Below, one piece after another: positions 35,243-45,614 of a stretch of 64,000 nucleotides of DNA (position 1 is its first letter; each line of letters opens with the position of its first letter). Location of the stretch: the NCBI GenBank assembly GCA_027924585.1, contig BSBM01001384.1, positions 1 through 64,000 on the forward strand, written 5' to 3'. The notes under the pieces were generated by a model. It made no database searches and was not told the origin of the DNA. It saw only the letters and a list, made by a program, of their open reading frames with translations. Made by a program: the position numbers and the translations under genes. Source of the stretch: Larix kaempferi (taxonomy: Eukaryota; Streptophyta; Pinopsida; Pinales; Pinaceae).

Positions 35243-37365
35243 TTATATGGTGAGGTAATCATGAACAATAAGGTGCTATCATATTTTTGTTTTGGGAAGT
35301 TACCTGGAGAAGCCCACCCGATTTATGACCATTTAGTCAAGCCGCACAACACTCGGGGACCTCTTCCAATGGATATCATCGATTTGGCGGGCATATTGAT
35401 GTTGATTATTAACGATAATGGATATCTGAGCTTTGGTTCTGCTAGTATTTGGCATGTGTGCAAACGATCCTAAAATGCACCATTGTTTTTTGATACAGTA
35501 TGTTCTACCTTTATCTCTCCCATACGACTTTGACAACAACATAAAACATATTATTTATGTTCTTGGAAAATACATGAGGTAAGTAATGTTTTACTTGAAA
35601 AATGACCTGGTCTGTGGTTTGTAGCGGAACTTATTGACATATTATGTTTTTCCCCGCAAATATTATATATGCCTTGATATTGTTTTATTGCATCATTTGT
35701 AGGTGGCTTTCATCAAAAGAAATCCATAAAGAAGATATAAGGCATTGGAAGAGAGAAATTCCTCGACTAATGTGTGAAATGCAACAGTATCTACCTCCAG
35801 CATTTTTCAATGCACAAGAACACTACCTCATACACCAAGTTGAGGGGATTGAATTATGTGGATCAGTACACACAAGGTCGATGTGGATGGTGGAGAGGCA
35901 GTTGAAGTCAGTGAAGGATTTTGTTAGACAAAGAGCGCATCCCGAGGGTTCTATGGTTGAAGGATATATGGTATATCAATGCATGGTGTATATTAGTGAA
36001 TATCTACCTAAATTAGCAGAAAATATGAATGTGCCTAGCATTTGGCATCTCGATTCCATCAACAAATTTGAAGGGGAGGTCCTATTGGGGAGAGGTACAT
36101 TGAGGACTGTGAAAGGTAATTATTATACGTTGTTGAATTAATATATTACACATGTATTTTTTCCAATTTTATATTATCATACTGCTTTTTTAACTTTTTT
36201 TAATAATTATGTGTTTTCAACTATATTAAACTATGTTCCTTTAGTGATATCTAATTAATGATATTGAATTGTTATTTTATCCTATAGTTGGTTGAGTGTG
36301 GGATGCTTTACATTTATACATTGCAAACAACCTTGATTGGATGGAGCATTGGATAAAAGATTGTGAAGAATTATTCGGTAGGTTATCATGGGAAGGGGTC
36401 AGTAACATGATTAAAACAGCTCATCGTATTCGACAACAATTTCCTGAACTTACGCCGCAAAGGGAAGTTGATTTAGCCTATGGTTTAAAAGATAAAAAGG
36501 CAAGTAAATTTTTTACCCACATTTTTTCTAGTTACTTCGATCCATTTTTCCAATTACATTTTGTTTGTTTAAGTTTTCAATTATATTTACTAACTCGTAT
36601 ATGACGTTTATTAAATCACAATGTATTTTTAACCTGTTGTCAATGTTGCAGTTGAAACATCACAAGGCTATGTGGTGCAATGGTCGTAAATTTTGTATCA
36701 AAAAGTTGGATGATAACATGAAAACCTTGGATTGTGGGATAACTGCAGTGTTTAAGGTCACCAATGTTTCCTCTATAAGTGATAGACATCCAGAAGAAAT
36801 CGAGAATAGGTACTATGGGCATTTGGAGGACATTAATGAGTGTGATTTTAATTCCTGTAAAATAGTTTTGTTTGAGGTGAAGTGGTACAGGCTACGGATG
36901 CATGAACGTGATCCTGAAAGAACTGTTATTGAGCATGATAATGGATTTACCATGGTTAATAGAAGGGCATTTGAACTGGGTACAGAGCCTTATGTTCTTC
37001 CAAGTCAAGGTGAGCAAGTCTACTACTCTGAGGTACCAGGTAAAGCAGTTTGGTCATACGTTGTTCGATACGATCCAAGAGGAAGACCAATAAAGTATAA
37101 CCTTGTACTAGATGATGAAGATAATCACGAAGAAGAAGAAGATGATGATGATTTAGATCAGGTTGCGGTCGATGTGTTAGATGAAGAAGTTGAAGAGGTT
37201 GATCATGCAAATGTAGCAGACGATGATCTCATTGACGATATGGATGACTATATTAGCGAAGATGACTTTGATGTCGATGACGATGTGAATGATCCTTTCA
37301 TCAGTATCTATTCAGAACCAGATCCTGATACAGATGTTGAGTTGGATGAAGAAGAAGATGAATGA
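35243..37365 (+). pseudogene. TNP2-like CACTA transposase, C-terminal part (DUF4218 + DUF4216)
   Basis: Four exons. 35243-35578 has a frameshift near 35472; after it MHHCFLIQYVLPLSLPYD corresponds to the 'SHDCH...LLPVALR' part of TNP2. 35703-36115 carries DUF4218 (QQYLPPAFFNAQEHYLIH, RAHPEGSMVEGYMVYQC). 36297-36499 is a linker. 36652-37365 carries DUF4216 (RYYGHLEDINE, VLFEVKWYRLR, YVLPSQGEQVYYSEVPG) and ends in a long Asp/Glu tail. Joins keep frame at all three introns; the third has a GC donor (aag|gcaagt). TNP2 is the transposase that binds and cuts CACTA ends in the nucleus. The N-terminal catalytic region is not visible upstream, so the gene is 5'-truncated or interrupted. From exon 2 on, the frame is intact. 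Confidence 0.85.
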
Positions 37366-39570
37366 TATTTAATTGTTGAAAAGTAGAGGTACGCAATGTT
37401 TTTAGGTTAAAGTAAATGCACTCACCATATGTTCATTTTGCTGATTAACTTGGTTATATTTGAAAATTAGTTTTCTAATCTAATTATGTTCTACATGTGT
37501 AGTAGCGTGGGTGTTCCTGGAGGTTGTAGTGGTAATGGTTTGAATCGAACATGTGTCGATTGAGAAAGATACAAAATGAAGTTATAGGATTTATGTGTTA
37601 ATTTATGGGTTATTTCATATTAGAACAATTATCATAAGTTTTATACAAATGGATTGGTAACTTAAATTGCTACAATTGTTATTACTTAGTAGCTATTATG
37701 TTATTCTGTGTTACTTAGTTATTTTGATCTTGCTAAACAAAAATGATAATCAACAATATCTTTTTTATGCTTCTTAAACTAATAGTCATTATTAACAATA
37801 TCATTTTTGCGTTTCATTTTTAATAAGATGTTTGTGCTTCCGTATCAAAGTACATGGACTTCTTAAACTCCATCACATATTGATGTCCTTTGATCGTGAT
37901 CCATTATGTGATGGCAATTAGGCCTTGTGTTAACTCATTTCTAATAGAATGGGTTAAGTGACTACTTATGTTTTTCTTCATAAACAAGAAAAAGAAGCAA
38001 GTCACTTGGTGAATGGGCACTGCAAATAATTTTTTATTTATCATTTTTATTAACCAAGTTTTTATAAAAACACATTATGGATTTCATTTATATGTTTTAC
38101 TAAGTCTTAGAAACTAAGATTAAGTGGGAAAAAACAATAATGTTACAAATAGACTATGTAAAATATTTTAGCGAAAGATTCTTGAAATGTGTTCCCAAAT
38201 TAAAAGTGGTTCTCCTACGATCAACCCCCTTTTTATGAGCTATTTATTTAATTGATGTAGTAATGTTTTAAAAGTTGGTTTTAAGTCATTTTTTAAATAA
38301 TTTGGTGTTACTAATATCGCCATCTTTTTTTTCTTCAACGACTATTTATTTAAATCCTTTTAGTGCTTTTACTTCATAATAAAGGGCATATTTTGAATGG
38401 CAAAAATTTATGGATGAACTAGTTTTTTCCAACAAACAAAAAGATATAATTCTTCATCAAAAAAATTTCCAACATAATTTACCCTAATCCAATATAAATT
38501 GCCTCGACAGGGTGTTAGGGCACAAATTGAGACAACAACAAAACGACATGGAAAAATATTCTAAAAATATAAAAAATAAAGTAGAAATTCTACCCGTTTG
38601 GCCTTACTTAAGTCTCCATTGTTGAATTTGTTGCATGCATGTCCACATAAAGTCAACCCATACAGTTGATTGCAACTATTTGATACCCCATAGTTGGATT
38701 AGGAGTCCATCAACTTGAATGTCCACATACTCATTGTTTACCCAAGAGAAGCCATTGAGTGAGGGATCCGCAAGTGCTGGAAAGGTCAAAGGGGAAGGAT
38801 ATAAAACTAACTCTCGTGAGAGTTGTAAGCGAGCCATACTTTTTCTAATTACTAAGGATTTCAAAGCTCCTAGTTGAGTATTCGATTCTAAATATTGTGA
38901 ACTAGTGACCAATATTAAGGTGGTGAATTCCCTATGCAATAATTCCCTCAACTTCAACATTTGTGATACCATTTTCATAGTACCTTCATCCATGGCATGG
39001 TTCTCTGCCCATAATTTCCAATTGCAATCCTCCTACCAATGATTCCACTAGATCTGGGATTCCTTATAATAAATGTTGAGCCTTGACAACCCCTTTCTCA
39101 CACCACCGTAGGCCTTGTTAAACCCCTAACAAATCATGGATAATGCAATATTTGTGCCTACATTGGTAGTGAACCATGTCTATATGATAGAAGGGTGAGT
39201 TCCATACCAAAAACACCTCAGATATAAGAAATTGTGCCACATAATAGGTCACCAACACTTGTATAATTCCACCCTAACCAAAGCACCCTTGAGCATTGTT
39301 TGTGTTGCAATGTTGCAACGACTATTCTAGAACCATCAACACAATTAGCACACAGACAAAGTCCCATTATATTACTATTTAATTAATATATATTATAATT
39401 TAATTAATGTATATTATAATTTAATTAATATGATATTATAATATTTTAAACATCAAACAAAACATAACCAAAACGTCATACCTATCTCTGTCGAGCTTGG
39501 ACAAAACGATCTGTTGCTCTAGTTCGACGGCACCCCCCTACATGCAACCGGCTACAATTTCATGTTCTCC
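37366..39570. other. No recognisable gene
   Basis: 37.4-38.5 kb is AT-rich downstream sequence of the transposase gene. 38.5-39.3 kb is more balanced with a 105-codon minus-strand frame (38993-38676) of unknown kind. 39.36-39.43 kb has tatattataatttaattaat repeats. Confidence 0.45.
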
Positions 39571-39577
39571 TTCACTG

Positions 39578-39772
39578 TGCAGTTGCTATGAGGGCTATTG
39601 AAGTTGTTTTCTTTGGGGCACCCGCTCCGGCCGTGTCTGCATATCCCCGCAGACCCTCACTATGCAACTTTCACTGTGCAATTGCTACGAGGGCTATTGA
39701 AGTTGGTTTATTTGGGGCACCCGCTCCGGCCGTGTCTACATATCCCCGCAGACCCTCAATGGAAATTGTAAG
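39578..39772 (+). repeat. 99-bp tandem duplication, frame-preserving
   Basis: Copies align at agggctattgaagttg (39591 and 39690). The unit is 99 bp, so a plus-strand frame runs through both: RAIEV-FFGAPAPAVSAYPR then RAIEV-LFGAPAPAVSTYPR. GC-rich against the AT-rich neighbourhood. No known domain. Confidence 0.8.
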
Positions 39773-40289
39773 TTGAAACCCTCCTCTATTGAGTCGAATC
39801 TCTGCATTTTTGGGTGCGAATTAGGTGGTTTTGATTTCATTTGCTAATTAGGTGGTTTTGATTTTATTTCGAATCTCTGGATATTCATATTGTTTTCTAA
39901 ATTATTTGAGGCCGACTTGTCCAAGTCAAATTCATCATGTTTTCCTAATGGTGTAGAATTCCTAGTACCATTACATGGGGCGGTAGCAGCATTCCTAGTA
40001 CCATTCATACATTGGCGATGTCTTCACCTGGGACATTAATTTAGTATTTCAGGTGGAACTCATTCACCAAATTTGCAGTAATGGAACTCAAATTTGTCTA
40101 AAAAACAATGTTGGAGATAGAGCTAGTATTGGTAGACCCTAAATGGTTGCTTGTGTTGATTGTTGAGATAGGGTTTTTCCCTCAATACCTATGAAAGCCC
40201 GTATGGTATTGCTAGAAGGAGATTTGCAATGTATTTGCAGAGTTAGGGGTTGTCCCTTGTTTTAATTTCTAAGTATTTTGTTGTAAGTA

Positions 40290-40975
40290 TTTGTCAAGGT
40301 AGGGTTTTTGTTGAGGTAGGGTTTTTCTTGTGTTATGAAGGAGGTGGCATACAAATTTTGCACCTGGTTTCGGTTGCTTAGTGTGTGGTATCATCTACTG
40401 CCAACTATAGATATTTGTGTTGGAGATATAGTCCAATCATGAATTGACTATGAATGTGGTGGTAAATTCCATATGGCAACGAGTAGTTTTACAGGTTATG
40501 CTTGGTCCTTTGTTATTGCGAGTGCTTTGGTAGGATTTTTTCTCTCTTATGAGGGAGGTTCCATAAAATATTGCATCGGGTTTCTGCTGCTTAGTGCATG
40601 GTATCGTCCTCTGCCAACTATTGATATTTGTGTTGGAGATATGTCCAATCATTAATTGATTATGAATGCGGTGGTAAATTCGATATGGAAATGAGTATTT
40701 TTACAGGTTATGTTTGGTCCTTTGTTACTCGTTACGCTTTGGTAGGGTTTCTGCTATGTTATTAGGGAGGTGCCATAACAATTATGCATTGGGCTTTTGT
40801 TCCTTAGTGTGTGGTATCATCCTCATCCAACTATTGATATTTGTATTGGATAATTGTTCCAATTATGAATTGATTATGGATGAGGTGGTTAATTCGATAT
40901 GGCAATGAGTTAGTTTACAGGTTATGCTTGGTCCTTTGTTGCTAGTTATGCTTTGTCCTGGTACTAGTTATGTTT
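40290..40975. repeat. 213-bp tandem repeat, about 3 copies
   Basis: The tggtatc word recurs at 40387, 40600 and 40813, exactly 213 bp apart, within units that share ccaactat-gatatttgt-ttgga, aattgattatg and acaggttatg-ttggtcctttgtt. A partial unit precedes and one follows. About 80-85% identical between units. Confidence 0.85.
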
Positions 40976-41218
40976 TGTTTACAGGTTATGCTTTGTTGAC
41001 CATTACTGGTATGTAACTGGTTATGTTACTAGTATTATATAGTTAGTAATTTCAGCGTATGGTGAATGATATGTTGGAGATTTGGACCGATTATGAATTC
41101 ATGGTATATTCCATATGGCTTTGTGCTTCGTTATTGCTTATTGAGGGAAAAACCATATCTCTAATATGTCAACAATTATTGTAGGTTGATTGCCTTGGAC
41201 CAACGTCTCCCCACTAGT

Positions 41219-41815
41219 CTATATGTAATCATAATCCCCAACATCAACCAACTGAACATCTATGAAAGCACTATTCTCAACATCAACATCTATAGATGCT
41301 AATTCTTCATTTCTAATAGTAGGTTCAACACCCATAGGAAGACTGTAAGATACCATAGCCCCAGTTTCAGCAAGAAATTCATTATTAGCATGCAATTCCA
41401 ACTCAGATGATGGAAATTCATGAACTTCATCAGGTGTACATTATGTTTGCAAAAACAAACTCTTGTCATTCTTAGCATCTACAACACTCTTGTCTCCATC
41501 AACATCTACAAATTCTCTCTTGTTACTTCTAGTAGTAATTTCATCACCTGGAGGGAGACTGTAAACTGAAGTGGGTCCAGTATCAGCCGAAAATCCATTA
41601 TTAGATGAAAACTCTAAAATAGAAGATGGAACTTTGTGAAATTCAAGTGCAAGATCACTCATGTCACCATCAATATACAGAGATGCTCTCTTGTCACTAT
41701 CAACGTCTACGGACACACTCTTTCCACTTCCAGTAGTTAAGGCACCCAAAGTCAGATTGTAAGTAGAAGTAGGTCCAGTATCAGTAGGGAATTCATTGGT
41801 AGAATGCAATTTCAA
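41219..41815 (-). pseudogene. Repetitive peptide frame, three about 60-residue units
   Basis: On the minus strand from 41815 two open frames separated by one stop (about 41441) encode three diverged copies of one unit. Each has a LH-NNEF--TG-----Y-LP-G pattern (NEFPTDTGPTSTYNLTLG, NNGFSADTGPTSVYSLPPG, NNEFLAETGAMVSYSLPMG) followed by an Asp/Val-rich stretch (VDVD). Low in hydrophobics, probably disordered. I do not recognise the protein. It lies antisense to the CACTA genes. It may be an exon of a captured host gene or of an inserted element. Confidence 0.45.
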
Positions 41816-42128
41816 CCCATAATATGTAACATTTTGTGCCTAGGACACAAAGTTGTTGATTTTTTTAATTATTGTATTAAAAGACTAGAGCTCATGTTAT
41901 TTAGATGTTGATGGATTATCAATGTTTGCAAGCCTTAACTAAGGTTGTCTCCATCATGGACAAAGCTGAGGCTGGAAACATTAATTTCAAATCCCTTTTC
42001 AAAGAGTTGTTAGAGGCAAATATTAGGGAGATCATGAAAATTAGTCGATTGGCATGTCTTCTCCAATGTTGTCATCATCCTTCGAAATACTTGGCATTGG
42101 TTTGTCAATCAATGTTCTTTGTCATTAA

Positions 42129-44087
42129 TGTTGTCATAAATGACAATCTTATTCATCATGAGACTATGAACATGGACTTCATTTCTTCTTTGATTGCATG
42201 GTGTTTTCGAATTATCAAAATTGACTTATTAGGAGCCCATGTTATGGTTGTCCTTCACTATTTATAGTTGCACACTATTTATTGGGTGTTAGTCATGGTT
42301 TGGTTGTTTCCAACACTTATATCTCTTGTTGATTCACTTAAGTTAAGGCTTAAATTGTCAAGGATTTTAACATTAGTATTGAAGACAAAAAGGCAGATTT
42401 ATTGCTGATGGAGTTGTTCTAATGCATGATTTTCTATGGTTTTTGCTCTATAGAGCACATCACCATGGTGGGATTGTTTCTGATGGTATATTATTAAATA
42501 ATAAAATTCGGGAGGAAAGAAACCTTGGTACACTAACTCATTCACTCACTCATGTCATGCACTCACCGCTTAGCTTTGCAAGGTGACGAGTGATCACTGA
42601 CGACTACGAGGTACTAGCAACTGGGATTTGACTTTGAATCCTGATTCACCTCGGGCTTAGATCTAAGGTGTTTTAATGTGTCAATGACTATGGCCATGAC
42701 ATTATAGAACCACTACAAGTCCCAAAACAAGGCCAACTAGAACCACAAACCAAGAAGAGGTTGATTTATGCATTGACATAGAGAGGTGGCACTAGGCACA
42801 CAATATGGAGAAACAATGAGTTAGGAAAAACATTTGCACCAAAGTACCACAATGGTTACTAATAAGATAATATTTGACACAGGAGAATGCTGTTAATTTT
42901 TAACAAGCGATCCTGGTGCAAGCGAGCACGAGGCAAGCGAGCGTAGAAGGTCAAAGCGGAATCCAGTGGGCCCATAACCCACAAGTAAACATGAAAATAT
43001 CTGCTTGGACCGGAGGAAAAAATCATATCTATACTATCAATGATAATATGAGTTGGTTGGATTATATGCAAGACTGGAAACCTAGGTGGGAGTTGAGACA
43101 TGCTGAAGTGTTAGATGCTAACTTACATGGATCTGATGCTTTTATTAGAATAGTGCCGGAACTCAAAAGAATGCCTATGGGATCCAGTATTGTATCGGAG
43201 ATGATTTACAACAACTCCCTAAGAAAAGCAGCTGATGCAAGCAATTGGTTAACACACCTCTACCAAGATCTTAACTTAATCTCGATGGAGGGCTCTACAC
43301 CTCACCCCGGGCTACAACTAGACCAACAATACTACTGTATTAACTGGATACATTCTTTGGAAGCATGGCCACATCAAGATGCTATCCTCCGGTTTCCAAG
43401 TACTACACACACATATGAAAAATATAAAAAATTATGGTGGAAATTCTTGAGAAAAGAAAATACAAATAGAACATATTATACCATGCTAAAGTTTGGACTT
43501 CAAATTCCACAAATCTATGAGGATCCTGCATTCTACGTCCCTGATTGGATTAGAGACTAGTGGCGGTCATTCGGCATCAACCTGACAGCATTAGAACCAA
43601 CTGTTATTTGTAATCTAAAATGGGAAGTTAGAGAATCTCTCGAATATGTCAAACATATTTTGCAGACAAAGCTTACTGAGGCTCAAATCCTTGGGTACTA
43701 CATTAAAAACCAATAACAGTGGCTTGTCAAAACCCACATAGACGTTCACATGCATCAGAATAGACGCGTGGTCCTGAGGCCTGTTTATTCAAAGGCATGG
43801 GATACTGAATCCAATGTTTTTCAAGAATTATATGGTCCCCCATACTCTGATGAGTTGTAAATATATCAAAAGCATTTGGCTATGAGTGGGGCATGTCCAT
43901 TCAAATTGTCATAAAGACTGAAAAGAAAGTCATAAAACTTTTAGATCTTACTTTTGAAAGTCATAAAAAAATTTATATGTTTTCCATAATGGTTAGTTAC
44001 TTTTATGTTGCCATCCATGACAATCCTATTCATCATGAGACTATGAACATGGACTTCATTTCTTCTTTGTATGCATGGTGTTTTCGA
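42129..44087. repeat. 82-bp direct repeats flanking the 42.9-kb ORF
   Basis: 42129-42210 and 44006-44087 are about 90% identical, with a shared catgagactatgaacatgga core. Similar loose homology continues upstream and downstream (gtcactcaccc/tcatttaccc-type sequence recurs at 44.1 and 50.2 kb). They are 1.8 kb apart and bracket the unidentified ORF. Confidence 0.75.
42916..43860 (+). pseudogene. Unidentified protein, 314 codons with two in-frame stops
   Basis: One frame stays open from a GTG at 42916 (first ATG 42991) to TAA 43858-43860, except for TAG at 43558-43560 and TAA at 43714-43716. Composition is protein-like, Trp- and Tyr-rich: SAWTGGKNHIYTINDNMSWL, YYCINWIHSLEAWPHQDA, KLWWKFLRKENTNRTYYTM, and after the first stop ALEPTVICNLKWEVRESL. 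There is no CCHC knuckle, signal peptide or membrane helix. I do not recognise the family; a structural protein of a retroelement or of an integrated virus-like element is a guess only. With both stops read as mutations it would be a single-exon protein of about 310 residues. Confidence 0.5.
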
Positions 44088-44105
44088 CTTGTGATTATTA
44101 GGGTC

Positions 44106-45614
44106 ACTTACCCACCTTAAGTTATTCTTTAACTTATTTCTTTGGTCTTTTGGGTACTTTGGTTGTGGTACACCCTTTGGTACAAAGGGAGTTCGGTCAT
44201 AACACCCATTATCATCTTTTCAACTTGTACCATTTTTTTTATTTTGGTCATGGTACCCTCACCCACGTTTGACTTGACATAGTTTTGTGATTATGTCTTA
44301 GTGGGCTACATGATCAATGTCCTTTGAACAATGACCTATGCTGATCTGAACTTAACCTCATATGCTGATACTCTTACCCAGGCTTGGGAGTGCTAAATAT
44401 GAAAAGTTGAAAGATATGAAAACTGTGTTTAATTTCTGTCTTGCTATTTAATTTCAATACTTGCTTATTAAATGAAATGTATATTGATGTGTACACCTGC
44501 TCATTTCAGTATTGCTTATTAAAGTATATTGATGTGTACACCTGTCCAATTGAATTATTGAGATATTGTGGAGAGTTAATAAATGTCAATCTCCCTTAAC
44601 TGAGTCGTTGTTGTTAATTTCCCTTGTTAATATAAATTCATTTCTGGTTGTTCACCATACTACTCTCAGGTTGACATTTTTCTGGTTTGGTCCTCTTGCT
44701 TGGTTGATGGATACGCTCATTCTTGATTGAAATTTATTATTATTATTTTTTTTAAATCAATATAGTCGGAAAATCAATATACACATAATGTCTGAAAATC
44801 TATCCTACAAGTTGCTTGCTAAAGCTTGATACAAAAAAGATCCTCGTAATATTGAAAGTCTTTGAAAATCAAATTTCTCATGGCCATTTGAGTGCCACTT
44901 TGCATGATTTGAAATTTGCAACATGTCTAAGGTGTAATATCTCACCTAAGTTAGCTGATGTATTTTGCATTCTCTGCTGTAGTATTTTAGTGATTATTTG
45001 GTTAAGATGTATTTGACATGAAACAGTTACAAACACTGCTGCAATGTACTCCTAAGTGGACCCTCTCACTGTAGTTATGGTTTGTTGGGCTGATATAGTC
45101 AAATAATGTTTCTTAGTTGAGTGATATGCATTAGCATAAAATACCAGCATGTAAATTTTAAAAATGAAGGATAGGCTGCCAAAAATATTCCATTCAAAGA
45201 AAGAGGGTAGGCTGCCAATAATAGGCCCAACAGTGTCGGAAGGACCAAAACCAGGTGATATACTAGTTAACTTCCTTAATTTGTTGTCCTCGGTGGTTTT
45301 GTTCTCCCCACAAGAGAAAAAGACCCCCAAATGTGCAAAATCAGTCCACAAAAGAGCTCACAGCCTACAGTGATGAATGTGGTGTCATATGGACAGCTTG
45401 TTATGGCACTGTAACTTGGTCTCTTCCTGACACAAATCGTCCTCCCAATACCAAACACTTCAGCTGAGATTTGTAACACTACACCCACTAGGGTTCGGCA
45501 TGTCCCTCCTAAGCCTCAGAATTGAGGGAAGTAAATGTGTTTAACTAAGTAAATGTGTACTTTCAAAGAAGAAAGAAAGCACCGTCTTGTTTATTGTTGT
45601 TTTCTCGAGTGTAG
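44106..45614. other. No recognised gene; possible 5' region of the SET gene
   Basis: AT-rich to 45.1 kb, with related gtacacctg-attgaa-attgctt blocks at 44470-44560. 45.15-45.53 kb is more balanced and could hold an upstream exon of the SET gene, but no convincing splice pair was found. The last bases (ctcgagtgtag) make an acceptor for the SET exon. Confidence 0.4.

Noticed and set aside
36500-36604. Read-through of the third TNP2 intron as coding
   Set aside because: The extra codons (SKFFTHIFSSYFD...) are intron-like, and splicing at the GC donor restores the conserved DUF4216 lead-in.
41213-41235. cactagtctatatg as a possible left end of the CACTA element
   Set aside because: Only the first 14-15 bases resemble the right terminus, no array follows, and it would place the TNP2-like gene outside the element.
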